A stretch of 29,103 nt of DNA, taken from positions 1-29,103 of the forward strand of contig CAKSPU010000031.1 in assembly GCA_934486875.1 (NCBI GenBank), read 5' to 3'. Positions within the stretch are counted from its first letter, which is position 1, and each line of letters starts with the position of its first letter. The notes beneath the pieces were generated by a model. It had not been told where the DNA came from. It was given only the letters and a program-made list of their open reading frames with translations, and made no database searches. The position numbers were made by a program, and so were the translations under genes. This DNA comes from an uncultured Oscillospiraceae bacterium (lineage in GTDB: Bacteria > Bacillota > Clostridia > Oscillospirales > Ruminococcaceae). Shown here piece by piece: positions 14,368 to 22,936 of this stretch.

Positions 14368-15145
14368 CAAAAATTCCTATATTGCCGCAGTCGGGCTTGA
14401 CGGTGATGCAGCTCTGCTCATATCCCATATTGCGGATATGATGAAGATATGCGAAAAAAGCTTTTCTCCGAGATTTTCGGGGTTTCTGAGCGAGAGCGAG
14501 TCTGTTGCTGCGGAAAAGTTCCTTGCCTATACAGGTACGGGGGATTTTAAGCTTTACGGAGGATATGAGGGTGCGCAGCGGCTTATGCTGTGCGTTTATC
14601 CCGAATACTGTCAGCCCGATGAGGAGGATTTTCCTCTTCGTGTTATCAGGTTTGACAGCAGGGGAGCTTCCTCTCTTACTCACAGGGATTACCTGGGGAG
14701 CATTATGTCGCTGGGCATTGAGCGCAGCAGGACGGGGGATATTGTATGCGACGAAAACGGAGCATATGCGGTCCTTTGTCCCGAAGCGGCGGATATGGCA
14801 GTGATGTCGCTGACAAAAATAGGCAGGGTGGGTGTGAAAGTCCGCTTTGCCGACGGTGAAGCTGTGGCGAGAGAGGATAAATTCAGCGAGATGACCGCAA
14901 CGGTCGCATCGCTGAGACTTGACTGCATCGTTGCGGCGGCGGTGAGAGTGAGCCGTGAAAAGGCGGCTGTGCTTATCCGTTCGGGTTCGGTTTCGGTAAA
15001 TCACGGGATTACGGAAAGCGTATCCGAAAATGTCTCTGAGGGCAGCATTCTGTCAATAAGAGGCGCAGGCAGGTTCATTCTGTCTGAAATTGGCGGTGCC
15101 ACAAAAAAGGACAGGCTCCGCATCACCATAAAAAAATACATCTGA
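14357..15145 (+). CDS. ylmH: YlmH family S4-domain RNA-binding protein
   Basis: A 262-residue protein of the YlmH family, found next to sepF and divIVA in Firmicutes. The N-terminal half shows the YlmH pattern (FSPRFSGFLSESES, YGGYEGAQRLMLCVYPEY, HRDYLGSIMSLGIERSRTGDI). The C-terminal S4 fold (RLDCIVAAAVRVSREKA, LIRSGSVSVNHG) binds structured RNA. In Bacillus, YlmH has been linked to ribosome-associated quality control. A stop codon precedes the ATG by two codons, so no earlier start is available. The ribosome site is weak (only GAG is recognisable), so translation may depend on coupling to sepF, 26 nt upstream. Confidence 0.93.
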   Translation: MARDKNSYIAAVGLDGDAALLISHIADMMKICEKSFSPRFSGFLSESESVAAEKFLAYTGTGDFKLYGGYEGAQRLMLCVYPEYCQPDEEDFPLRVIRFDSRGASSLTHRDYLGSIMSLGIERSRTGDIVCDENGAYAVLCPEAADMAVMSLTKIGRVGVKVRFADGEAVAREDKFSEMTATVASLRLDCIVAAAVRVSREKAAVLIRSGSVSVNHGITESVSENVSEGSILSIRGAGRFILSEIGGATKKDRLRITIKKYI

Positions 15146-15218
15146 ACAATTTTATTTCCGTTTCTGTCCGCAGCAGGCACGGGAATATTCAGTACCTGCG
15201 GGGAAGTGAGGAATAATA

Positions 15219-15809
15219 ATGATTACAGCTATGGAAATAAACACCAAGCGTTTTGAGCAGGCAAAGCCCGGCTACAAGCCCGAGGAAGTTGATGAATTCT
15301 TAAATCAGCTTGCCGACCAGATAGGCACTATGACCAAGGAAAAAGAGGACACCGAGAAGAAGATAGAAGTCCTTGTTGAGAGCATTCGCCGCTACAAGGC
15401 TGACGAGGAGGCTCTTAAGGACGCTATGATCGGTGCTCAGAAGCAGGCAAGAACTGTTATGGACGAGGCAAAGAGCAAGGCTGACGCTATTATTTACGAG
15501 GCTCAGCAGAAGGCGGAGCAGATCATTTCCGCTGCAAATGTAAAGGCTGACGAGATAATCGGTTCAACTGCCGTAAGAGCAAAGAAGGAGCAGGAAACTC
15601 TTGAAAAAATGCAGAACGAGGTAACTACCTTCAAGTCCAATCTGCTCAGTATGTACAAGGCTCATCTGGAGCTTATAACCTCTCTTCCCGAGGCTGACAG
15701 CGATGATGCTGAGGAAGAAGCTCCCGCCCCCGCCCCCGTTCACGAGGCTGCTCCAGCTCCCGAGGATATGGAGGCTACAAGAGTAATAGACACCGCTTCA
15801 ATGCAGTAA
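15219..15809 (+). CDS. divIVA: DivIVA family cell-pole/division-site protein
   Basis: A 196-residue coiled-coil protein that recognises curved membrane at poles and septa and recruits division or growth proteins. The conserved N-terminal membrane-binding module is MEINTKRFEQAKPGYKPEEV followed by DEFLNQL. A long Lys/Glu/Ala-rich coiled coil runs to about residue 160. The C-terminal tail is acidic and Pro/Ala-rich (AEEEAPAPAPVHEAAPAPED), perhaps a partner-docking tail. AAGTGAGGA lies about 6 nt before the start at 15219. It follows ylmH by 73 nt and precedes ileS across a structured element. Confidence 0.95.
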   Translation: MITAMEINTKRFEQAKPGYKPEEVDEFLNQLADQIGTMTKEKEDTEKKIEVLVESIRRYKADEEALKDAMIGAQKQARTVMDEAKSKADAIIYEAQQKAEQIISAANVKADEIIGSTAVRAKKEQETLEKMQNEVTTFKSNLLSMYKAHLELITSLPEADSDDAEEEAPAPAPVHEAAPAPEDMEATRVIDTASMQ

Positions 15810-15814
15810 ATCAA

Positions 15815-15942
15815 GGGAACCTCTGTAAACCTTTTTCCCTGTAAATTTCCTATGAACCGTATCATCTGCTGCGTCGGAAAATCTTGCATTTGATACAAGC
15901 CATTGACGGAAATTTGCGGGATCAGGGTTTACAGAGAAGCCC
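15815..15942. repeat. 128-bp nested inverted-repeat element between divIVA and ileS
   Basis: The outer arms (15815-15831 and 15926-15942) pair over 17 bp with three adjacent mismatches; 11 bp (CTCTGTAAACC) are perfect. A second pair is GTAAATTTCC (15841) with GGAAATTTGC (15908). A third is GTATCA (15859) with TGATAC (15891). The three pairs are nested in order, so the whole element can fold into one long bulged hairpin. It ends before the ileS ribosome site AAGGAG. There is no T-box signature. Confidence 0.65.
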
Positions 15943-15969
15943 ATAAATCCATTTAAGGAGAGTAAGAAA

Positions 15970-18783
15970 ATGGCACAGGATTACAATACCACACTGAATC
16001 TTCCCAAGACTGATTTTTCGATGAGAGGAAATCTTCCCCAGAAGGAACCCGGTATGATCTCTGACTGGGAAAGCGGAAGAACATATTACAAGATGATCGA
16101 GAAGAACAAGTCTCTTCCCAAGTATGTTCTTCACGACGGACCTCCCTACGCCAACGGCGATATCCATATGGGAACTGCCCTTAACAAGGTGCTCAAGGAT
16201 ATTATCGTAAAGCAGAAGAATATGAGCGGTCACTGCTCTCCTTACATTCCCGGCTGGGATACTCACGGACTTCCCATTGAGCTTAAGGTATTAAAGCAGA
16301 TGGGCGTTGAGAACGGCGCAGTTCCTCCCGTTGAGCTCAGAAAAAAGTGCAATGAGTATGCTCATTCACAGGTCGCAAATCAGATGTCTCAGTTCAAGAG
16401 ACTGGGCGTTTGGGGCGATTTTGATGACCCGTATCTTACCTTAAAGCCTGAATTTGAGGCAAGAGAGGTCGAGATATTCGGCGAAATGTTCAGAAAGAAC
16501 TACATCTACAAGGGACTTAAGCCCGTTTACTGGTGCCCTGACTGCCAGACTGCCCTTGCGGAAGCCGAGATCGAGTATGCAAATGATCCCTGCCACTCTA
16601 TTTACGTTAAGTTCAAGGTAGCAGACGACAAGGGCAAATTCACTGCTATGGGACTTGATCTTGACAAGACATATTTCGTTATCTGGACAACAACCACCTG
16701 GACACTTCCCGGAAACCTTGCTATCTGCGTAGGCCCCGAGTATGACTACACAGTTGTAAAGGCAAACGGCGAGAATTATATTATGGCTGCCGAGCTTGCA
16801 CCTCTTGCTATGAAGGCAAAGGGTGTTGAGGATTACACAACAGAGGGCTGCTTCAAGGGAAGCGAGCTTGAATATATGACCGCCGAGCACCCCTTTATGG
16901 GCAGAAACTCCCTCGTTATCGTAGGCGATCACGTTACTCTTGAAAGCGGTACAGGCTGCGTTCATACAGCTCCCGGCTTCGGTGTTGACGACTTCGAGGT
17001 ATGCAAGAAGTACCCCGAGATAGGCATTACCGTTCCCGTTGACGCAAAGGGTATTCTTACCGAAGAGGCAGGCAAGTACAAGGGTCTTAAGACCGATGAC
17101 GCAAACAAGGTCATCGCAAAGGATCTTGAAGAATCAGGTGCACTTTTTGCTCTTGAAAAGATAGTCCACCAGTATCCTCACTGCTGGAGATGTAAAAATC
17201 CCGTGCTTTTCAGAGCCACAGAGCAGTGGTTCTGCTCAGTAAAGGACTTTAAGAAAGACGCTATAGAGGCTATCGAGGGCGTTCAGTGGATACCCGAGTG
17301 GGGCGAGGACAGAATAAAGGGTATGGTCAATGACCGCAGTGACTGGTGCATTTCCCGTCAGAGGACCTGGGGCGTTCCCATTCCTGTTGTTTACTGCAAG
17401 GACTGCGGCAAGCCCGTTGTTACCGAGGAAACAATCAAGGCTGTTTCCGATATGTTCCGTGCTGAGGGCTCCGACTCCTGGTTCATCAAGGATCCCAAGG
17501 AATTTATCCCCGCTTCCGTAAAGTGCCAATGCGGCTGCGGCGAATTTGTAAAGGAAACCAATATCTTTGATGTCTGGTTCGACAGCGGCGTTACCCACAC
17601 CGCAGTTATGAAGGAAAGAGGATATGATGTCCCCGTTGACCTTTATCTCGAGGGCGCAGACCAGTACAGAGGCTGGTTCCAGTCATCGCTCCTCACCTCC
17701 GCAGCGACAGGTCACAAGGCTCCCTACAAGGCTGTCTGCACCCACGGCTGGGTAGTTGACGGCGAGGGCAGAGCTATGCACAAGTCTCTCGGAAACGGTG
17801 TTGACCCCAAGGATATCACCGATCAGAACGGCGCAGATATCCTGAGACTCTGGGTAGCTTCCTCCGATTATCACTCCGATATCAGAATTTCCAAGGAGAT
17901 CTTAAAGCAGCTTGCGGACACTTACAAGAAGATAAGAAACACCGCAAGATATATTCTCGGAAACATCTGCAACGGCGACGGCTTCGACCCCGACAAGGAT
18001 ATGGTAAGCACCGATAAGATGCTTGATATCGACAAGTGGGCACTGGTTCGTCTTGACGCTCTCATCGAAAAGGTGAAGGCTGCATATGATGCATTTGATT
18101 TCCACGTTGTTGTTCACAGCATTCACAACTTCTGCGTTACCGATATGTCCAACTTCTATCTCGACATCATAAAGGACAGACTTTACTGCACACCTGAGAA
18201 GTCTCCCGAGAGAAGAAGTGCTCAGAGCGCTATGTATATGATACTGAGCGCAGTTTCGAGAATGATCGCTCCCGTGCTTTCATTCACTGCCGAAGAGATC
18301 TGGAAGTACATTCCCCACAGCGCCGCTGATGACAGGGAGAGCATTTTCCTCAATCAGATGCCCGAAAAGACAGGCGTTTCCGTTGATGATGCATTCACTG
18401 CAAAGTGGGATATGATATACAACGTAAGAGCTTCCGTTACAAAGGCTCTGGAGCTCAAGAGAGCCGAGAAGTTCATCGGTGCTTCCCTTGAAGCAAAGGT
18501 AACTCTCCACGCTGACAGCGACGAGCTTTATGCAAAGCTTTCCGCAGCGGCAGACGAGCTTGCAGGCGTATTCATCGTATCCGCAGCCGAGGTGGTAAAC
18601 AACGGCGAGGGCGAGTTCAAGTGCGAGGATCCCTCCTTTGACGGCAAGCTTTCATTCAGCGTAGAAAAGGCATCGGGCGCAAAGTGCGAGCGCTGCTGGA
18701 GCTACAGCGAGACTGTAGGCACTATCGCCGAGCACCCCACACTCTGCAAGCGCTGCGCAGAGCAGATCGTTTTCAGAGCATAA
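15970..18783 (+). CDS. ileS: Isoleucyl-tRNA synthetase
   Basis: A 937-residue class I synthetase that charges tRNA-Ile with isoleucine. The HIGH motif is HMGT at residues 66-69 in PPYANGDIHMGTALNK. The editing domain contains VIWTTTTWTLPGN and GTGCVHTAPGFG. The KMSKS loop appears as AMHKS (602-606, in RAMHKSLGNG); the essential second Lys is kept. The C-terminus holds a zinc finger, CERCW and CKRC. The start follows AAGGAG with good spacing. It overlaps lspA by one base (TAATG). No T-box leader is present, although many Firmicutes ileS genes have one. Family assignment is certain. Confidence 0.98.
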   Translation: MAQDYNTTLNLPKTDFSMRGNLPQKEPGMISDWESGRTYYKMIEKNKSLPKYVLHDGPPYANGDIHMGTALNKVLKDIIVKQKNMSGHCSPYIPGWDTHGLPIELKVLKQMGVENGAVPPVELRKKCNEYAHSQVANQMSQFKRLGVWGDFDDPYLTLKPEFEAREVEIFGEMFRKNYIYKGLKPVYWCPDCQTALAEAEIEYANDPCHSIYVKFKVADDKGKFTAMGLDLDKTYFVIWTTTTWTLPGNLAICVGPEYDYTVVKANGENYIMAAELAPLAMKAKGVEDYTTEGCFKGSELEYMTAEHPFMGRNSLVIVGDHVTLESGTGCVHTAPGFGVDDFEVCKKYPEIGITVPVDAKGILTEEAGKYKGLKTDDANKVIAKDLEESGALFALEKIVHQYPHCWRCKNPVLFRATEQWFCSVKDFKKDAIEAIEGVQWIPEWGEDRIKGMVNDRSDWCISRQRTWGVPIPVVYCKDCGKPVVTEETIKAVSDMFRAEGSDSWFIKDPKEFIPASVKCQCGCGEFVKETNIFDVWFDSGVTHTAVMKERGYDVPVDLYLEGADQYRGWFQSSLLTSAATGHKAPYKAVCTHGWVVDGEGRAMHKSLGNGVDPKDITDQNGADILRLWVASSDYHSDIRISKEILKQLADTYKKIRNTARYILGNICNGDGFDPDKDMVSTDKMLDIDKWALVRLDALIEKVKAAYDAFDFHVVVHSIHNFCVTDMSNFYLDIIKDRLYCTPEKSPERRSAQSAMYMILSAVSRMIAPVLSFTAEEIWKYIPHSAADDRESIFLNQMPEKTGVSVDDAFTAKWDMIYNVRASVTKALELKRAEKFIGASLEAKVTLHADSDELYAKLSAAADELAGVFIVSAAEVVNNGEGEFKCEDPSFDGKLSFSVEKASGAKCERCWSYSETVGTIAEHPTLCKRCAEQIVFRA

Positions 18784-19292
18784 TGATAATCCTGTTCTGG
18801 ATACTCACCGCCGCTTTTATCGTCATTGACAGGCTCACAAAGGCGGCGGCTGAGTCGAATATAAAAGGCAGCGAGATAATTCGTGTGCTGACCGCAGGAG
18901 ACACGGACATTTTAGCTTTTTCCCTCCACAGGAACACAGGAGCGGCTTTCAGCAGCTTCACAGGGAAAACTGTGGCTCTTGCGATAGTTACGGCAGTTGC
19001 CCTTGTGCTTATCACGATTTATTTTCACAGGCAGAAGCACAAGCACCCTCTTATGACCGTTTCCTACGCAATGATTGTGGGCGGCGGCATCGGAAATCTC
19101 ATAGACCGTGTTTTTCAGGGCTATGTTACGGATTTTATACGCCTGTTCCCCTTTGATTTTATCTTCAATTTTGCGGATATATGCGTGGTCATAGGTGCGA
19201 TACTGCTGATAATTTACTACATTTTCATAGATGAAAAATATATGAAAAAGGCTGCTCCCGAAAATGACTCTGAGGTGAAAAATGACAAGTGA
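18783..19292 (+). CDS. lspA: Lipoprotein signal peptidase (signal peptidase II)
   Basis: A 169-residue membrane aspartyl protease that removes signal peptides from prolipoproteins, such as those encoded at 184 and 1268 in this window. Four membrane segments are visible (near 3-20, 58-80, 88-106 and 125-148). The catalytic pair is the Asp of GGGIGNLIDRV and the Asp of FNFADICVV; the conserved FSLHRNTGAAFS lies between the first helices. The start at 18783 overlaps the ileS stop by one base. The end overlaps the next gene by 11 nt, so ileS-lspA-rluD are tightly coupled. Confidence 0.97.
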   Translation: MIILFWILTAAFIVIDRLTKAAAESNIKGSEIIRVLTAGDTDILAFSLHRNTGAAFSSFTGKTVALAIVTAVALVLITIYFHRQKHKHPLMTVSYAMIVGGGIGNLIDRVFQGYVTDFIRLFPFDFIFNFADICVVIGAILLIIYYIFIDEKYMKKAAPENDSEVKNDK

Positions 19293-20220
19293 CAATGTTA
19301 TAATGCTCACCGCAGATGAGTCTCAGAGCGGTATGCGTATCGACAAGCTACTTTCCTCCTGCGGGGCTGACATCAGCCGAAGCAGGGCGGTGAAGCTTAT
19401 CGAGGACGGGGGAGTTACCGTCAACGGAAAAATCGTCAGCAAAAGCTGCATTATTTCCGAGGGCGATGAGATAACCGCTGTTATACCCGAACCACAGGTC
19501 CTGGACGTTCTCCCCGAAAATATCCCGCTGGATATCATCTATGAGGACGATCATCTGCTTGTGGTGAACAAGCCCAAGGGAATGGTAGTCCACCCTGCGG
19601 CGGGTAATTACACGGGAACACTTGTGAACGCACTGATGTATCACTGCGGAAGCAGGCTTTCCTCCATTAACGGAGTTATCCGCCCCGGTATCGTTCACCG
19701 TATCGACAAGAACACAAGCGGACTGCTTATCGTTGCCAAAACGGACATCGCTCACACGGGTCTTGCGGCGCAGATAAAGGAGCACAGCTTTACAAGGGAA
19801 TACCGTGCGGTGGTCTGCGGACATCTCGGTGACAAGGAGGGAACGGTGAACGCTCCCATTGGCAGGCACCCTGTTGACCGCAAAAAAATGACCGTCACGG
19901 AGAAAAATTCCAAGCCTGCGGTGACACACTACACGGTGCTTGAAGAATATGACAAGTATTCTTTCATAAAGCTGCGGCTCGAAACGGGGCGAACTCATCA
20001 GATACGTGTTCATATGGCGTATATCGGGCACCCTGTGCTGGGGGACGATGTTTACGGCAAGCCCTTCAAGGGCATTGACGGGCAGTGTCTCCACGCAGGA
20101 AAGATAGGCTTTGTCCATCCCGTGACATATGAATATATGGAGTTTGAAAGCGAGCTTCCTCAGTATTTCTGCGATGTTCTGCGGAAGGTGAGCGGCGGCG
20201 GATCGAGGCAATATGAGTAA
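19282..20220 (+). CDS. rluD: RluD-type rRNA/tRNA pseudouridine synthase (RluA family)
   Basis: A 312-residue RNA modification enzyme that converts uridine to pseudouridine. The N-terminal S4 domain (MRIDKLLSSCGADISRSRAV) binds RNA. The catalytic domain carries HRIDKNTSGLL with catalytic Asp142, plus INKPKGMVVHP-like VVNKPKGMVVHPAAG and LETGRTHQIRVH. GAGGTGA precedes the start. In B. subtilis the same gene (ylyB) follows lspA, so it is probably that orthologue; the exact RNA target cannot be assigned. It overlaps both neighbours by about 10 nt. Confidence 0.94.
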   Translation: MTSDNVIMLTADESQSGMRIDKLLSSCGADISRSRAVKLIEDGGVTVNGKIVSKSCIISEGDEITAVIPEPQVLDVLPENIPLDIIYEDDHLLVVNKPKGMVVHPAAGNYTGTLVNALMYHCGSRLSSINGVIRPGIVHRIDKNTSGLLIVAKTDIAHTGLAAQIKEHSFTREYRAVVCGHLGDKEGTVNAPIGRHPVDRKKMTVTEKNSKPAVTHYTVLEEYDKYSFIKLRLETGRTHQIRVHMAYIGHPVLGDDVYGKPFKGIDGQCLHAGKIGFVHPVTYEYMEFESELPQYFCDVLRKVSGGGSRQYE

Positions 20221-21052
20221 TAAAAAGGATATATATTTTTTCTGCGATATGGACGGCACGCTCCTTAATTCGGACAAAACTCTTTCGGAGGAAAATCTGA
20301 ATGCCATTCTGAAGCTTCGTGAAGCGGGCGGAAAATTCGTGGTTTCCACGGGCAGAGTTATGCAGGCTACAAGGCATTATTTCGAGCCTGTGGGAGTTGA
20401 TTTCCCCGTTATTCTTTCAAACGGCGGAATGATATATGACTGCCACGAAAACAAGGTGATGTGGTCGGAATATCTTCCCGAGGGAAGCTCACGGAAAATG
20501 GTTTCGGAGCTTTTGAAGAAATTTCCCGAAGCCTGTGCCGAGATATGCACGCCCGAGCATATCTATGATGTTCAGATAAACGAGCAGGAGCGTATCCACT
20601 GGAAAAAGGGCGGCTTCACCGCAGAGATAATGGATTCTCTCGATGATGTTCCCGACGGAAACTGGTGCAAGGTGCTTTTTGCAATGCCCGAAGAGCTTAT
20701 CGAGCCCTTTGCGGCGTATGCACAGACGCTTCACGATGCGGCGGAGGTCGAGTTCATCACATCGAGCACCATATTCCACGAAATGCTGCCGAAGAACTGC
20801 TCAAAGGGCAGCGCAATGAAAAAGCTTCTCAGACTGTACGGCGCTGAAAATGCCTTTACCGTGGCAATGGGGGATTACGACAACGACTTGGAAATGCTGA
20901 AAAATGCGGATTTCCCTGCCTGCCCCTCCAATGCTGTCGATGAGGTAAAGTCGGTCTGCCGAATGGTCACAGTATCGGACTGCTCCCACGGGGCGGTTGC
21001 CGAGGTCATAGAGTATATATTAAATTCCGATGAGGAATGTTTGAAAGGATGA
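20213..21052 (+). CDS. Cof-type HAD family phosphatase
   Basis: A 279-residue hydrolase of the HAD superfamily, Cof/YbiV type (class IIB cap), acting on sugar phosphates or similar small phosphates. The nucleophile motif is CDMDGTLLN (Asp12, acid/base Asp14). Motif II is VVSTGR, the Lys of motif III is in CSKGSAMKKLL, and motif IV is MGDYDNDLEML. The cap lies between about 85 and 195. It overlaps the pseudouridine synthase gene by 8 nt and is 9 nt before the transketolase gene. Its link to transketolase might mean a pentose- or tetrose-phosphate substrate, but this is only suggested by position. Confidence 0.92.
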   Translation: MSNKKDIYFFCDMDGTLLNSDKTLSEENLNAILKLREAGGKFVVSTGRVMQATRHYFEPVGVDFPVILSNGGMIYDCHENKVMWSEYLPEGSSRKMVSELLKKFPEACAEICTPEHIYDVQINEQERIHWKKGGFTAEIMDSLDDVPDGNWCKVLFAMPEELIEPFAAYAQTLHDAAEVEFITSSTIFHEMLPKNCSKGSAMKKLLRLYGAENAFTVAMGDYDNDLEMLKNADFPACPSNAVDEVKSVCRMVTVSDCSHGAVAEVIEYILNSDEECLKG

Positions 21053-21061
21053 TTTAATCTT

Positions 21062-21904
21062 ATGGATCAGACGCTTAAAAAGCAGCTTGAGATCACAGCC
21101 TGCAAGGTGAGAATGGGTATCATCGAGGGCGTTTACAACGCAAAATCGGGACACCCCGGCGGATCGCTTTCCGTTGCCGACCTCCTTACCTACCTTTATT
21201 TCCACAAGATGCACGTTGACCCCAAGAACCCCAAGATGGCTGACAGAGACAGACTTGTTCTCTCCAAGGGTCACACCGCTCCCGCTCTCTATTCCGTTCT
21301 CGCTCAGAGAGGATTTTTTGATGTGGACGAGCTCAAAACTCTCAGAAAGATAGGTTCAAGACTTCAGGGTCACCCCGATATGAAGTATATCCCCGGTGTT
21401 GATATGTCCACAGGTTCTCTGGGACAGGGCATCTCCGCTGCCTGCGGTATGGCTCTTTCCGGTAAGATATCCTGCGATAATTACAAGGTATATGCCGTTC
21501 TCGGCGACGGTGAGATCGAAGAGGGTCAGGTATGGGAGGCTGCAATGTTTGCGGCTCACAACAAGCTTGACAATCTTGTTGCTATCGTTGATAACAACGG
21601 TCTCCAGATCGACGGCAAGATAACTGAGGTATGTTCTCCTATGCCCATTACGGACAAGTTTGAGGCATTCGGCTGGCACGTTATCACAATGAACGCTCAC
21701 GATTTCGATGACATCGAGAGAGCATTTGACGAAGCTGAGAAGATCAACGGTCAGCCCGTTGCTATCATTCAGAAGAGCGTCAAGGGCAAGGGCGTTTCCT
21801 TTATGGAAAATCAGGTAGGCTGGCACGGCACTGCGCCAAATGCAGAGCAGTACGAGCAGGCTATGAGCGAGCTTAAGGCTCAGCTTGAGAAACTGGAGGG
21901 CTAA
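21062..21904 (+). CDS. Transketolase, N-terminal (TPP-binding) subunit
   Basis: A 280-residue protein equal to the first half of transketolase, which moves two-carbon units between pentose-phosphate sugars. It contains SGHPGGSLS, LSKGHTAPALY, STGSLGQGISAACGMA and the TPP/metal motif GDGEIEEGQVWEAAMFAA with IVDNN. AAAGGATGA precedes the start. The second half is encoded 4 nt downstream as a separate protein, an arrangement common in Clostridia and archaea. The two must assemble to form the active site. It supports non-oxidative interconversion of pentoses such as xylose from xylan. Confidence 0.96.
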   Translation: MDQTLKKQLEITACKVRMGIIEGVYNAKSGHPGGSLSVADLLTYLYFHKMHVDPKNPKMADRDRLVLSKGHTAPALYSVLAQRGFFDVDELKTLRKIGSRLQGHPDMKYIPGVDMSTGSLGQGISAACGMALSGKISCDNYKVYAVLGDGEIEEGQVWEAAMFAAHNKLDNLVAIVDNNGLQIDGKITEVCSPMPITDKFEAFGWHVITMNAHDFDDIERAFDEAEKINGQPVAIIQKSVKGKGVSFMENQVGWHGTAPNAEQYEQAMSELKAQLEKLEG

Positions 21905-21908
21905 GACA

Positions 21909-22859
21909 ATGGCAGATGTAATCAAAAAGGCTACAAGAGAAAGCTACGGCGAGGCTCTCGCAGAGCTCAGCAAGGAATACCCCGACCTTATCGTTCTTGA
22001 CGCAGACCTGGCAGCAGCTACCAAGACAGGCATTTTCAAGAAAGCCTGCCCCGAAAGATTTTTCGACTGCGGTATCGCAGAGGCTAATATGATGGGCGTT
22101 GCCGCAGGTATCGCTTCCACAGGCAAGAAGGTCTTTGCAAGCTCCTTCGCAATGTTCGCTGCGGGCAGAGCTTTTGAGATCGTAAGAAACTCTATCGGCT
22201 ATCCCCACCTTAACGTTAAGATAGGCGCAACTCACGCAGGTATTTCCGTTGGTGAAGACGGTGCTACTCATCAGTGCAACGAGGATATCGCTCTTATGAG
22301 AACTATCCCCGGAATGACTATCATCAATCCTGCCGATGATGTTGAGGCAAAGGCAGCCGTTAAGGCAGCTCTCGATTTCGAGGGACCTGTTTATATGCGC
22401 TTCGGCCGTCTTGCAGTGCCTGTTTTCAATGACAGGGAGACATACAGGTTTGAACTCGGCAAGGGCGTTCAGCTCAGAGACGGCAATGATGTAACCATTA
22501 TTGCAACAGGTCTTATGGTAAATGAGGCTCTTATCGCTGCGGAAACTCTCGCTTCCGAGGGTATCAGGGCAAGGGTTATCAATATCCACACAATAAAGCC
22601 TCTTGACAAGGATATCGTTATCAAGGCTGCTCAGGAGACAGGCGTTATCGTTACTGCCGAAGAGCACAGCGTTATCGGCGGTCTCGGCGGTGCTGTTGCC
22701 GAAACCGTTACAGAGAGCTGCCCTGTTCCTGTTATCAGGGTCGGCGTTAACGATGTATTCGGTCACTCAGGTCCTGCTGTGGATCTTCTTAAGGAATTTG
22801 GTCTTTGCGCTGAGAATATCGTTGCAAAGGTCAAGGAAGCTGTTAAGCTCAAGAAGTAA
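21909..22859 (+). CDS. Transketolase, C-terminal subunit
   Basis: A 316-residue partner of the preceding protein, holding the pyrimidine-binding and C-terminal domains. Marks are VLDADLAAATKTGIF, RFFDCGIAEANMMGVAAGIA (with the catalytic Glu), THAGISVGEDGATHQ, and the C-terminal TAEEHSVIGGLGGAVAE. The start at 21909 has GGAGG nine nt upstream; an ATG at 21885 lies within the first subunit and has no ribosome site. A terminator follows, ending the long operon. Confidence 0.96.
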   Translation: MADVIKKATRESYGEALAELSKEYPDLIVLDADLAAATKTGIFKKACPERFFDCGIAEANMMGVAAGIASTGKKVFASSFAMFAAGRAFEIVRNSIGYPHLNVKIGATHAGISVGEDGATHQCNEDIALMRTIPGMTIINPADDVEAKAAVKAALDFEGPVYMRFGRLAVPVFNDRETYRFELGKGVQLRDGNDVTIIATGLMVNEALIAAETLASEGIRARVINIHTIKPLDKDIVIKAAQETGVIVTAEEHSVIGGLGGAVAETVTESCPVPVIRVGVNDVFGHSGPAVDLLKEFGLCAENIVAKVKEAVKLKK

Positions 22860-22876
22860 TTATCGGTTTATAACAA

Positions 22877-22906
22877 AGCTCCTCTGTTTTCACAGGGGAG
22901 CTTTTT
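22877..22906 (+). terminator. Terminator at the end of the long operon
   Basis: A 10-bp stem (AGCTCCTCTG with CAGGGGAGCT, one G-T pair), a 6-nt loop, then five T residues. The minus strand has a weaker T-stretch (TTGTTATA), so it could also serve the convergent small gene. Confidence 0.9.
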
Positions 22907-22936
22907 GTCTACAGTTTTATTGGTTATTAGTATTAT
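22905..22936. repeat. 32-bp dispersed repeat, copy 2
   Basis: The partner of 22-53, with three mismatches over 32 bp. It begins in the T-run of the operon terminator and runs over the stop codon of the small minus-strand gene. Confidence 0.6.

Noticed and set aside
14333..15004. Open frame of 223 codons opposite ylmH
   Set aside because: Composition is that of an antisense shadow, and the opposite strand codes for a well-supported family.
15815..15942. T-box riboswitch before ileS
   Set aside because: The T-box consensus sequence and terminator/antiterminator pair are missing; the nested repeats do not follow T-box layout.
19348..20349. Open frame of 333 codons on the minus strand, opposite the pseudouridine synthase
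   Set aside because: No ribosome site, no recognisable family, and fully opposite a clear conserved gene; it reflects codon bias.
21904..21909. Broken transketolase gene
   Set aside because: Both halves have their own start signals and full domains; two-subunit transketolases are well known.
21873..22766. Open frame of 297 codons on the minus strand, opposite transketolase
   Set aside because: No start signals or family likeness; shadow of a strongly conserved enzyme gene.
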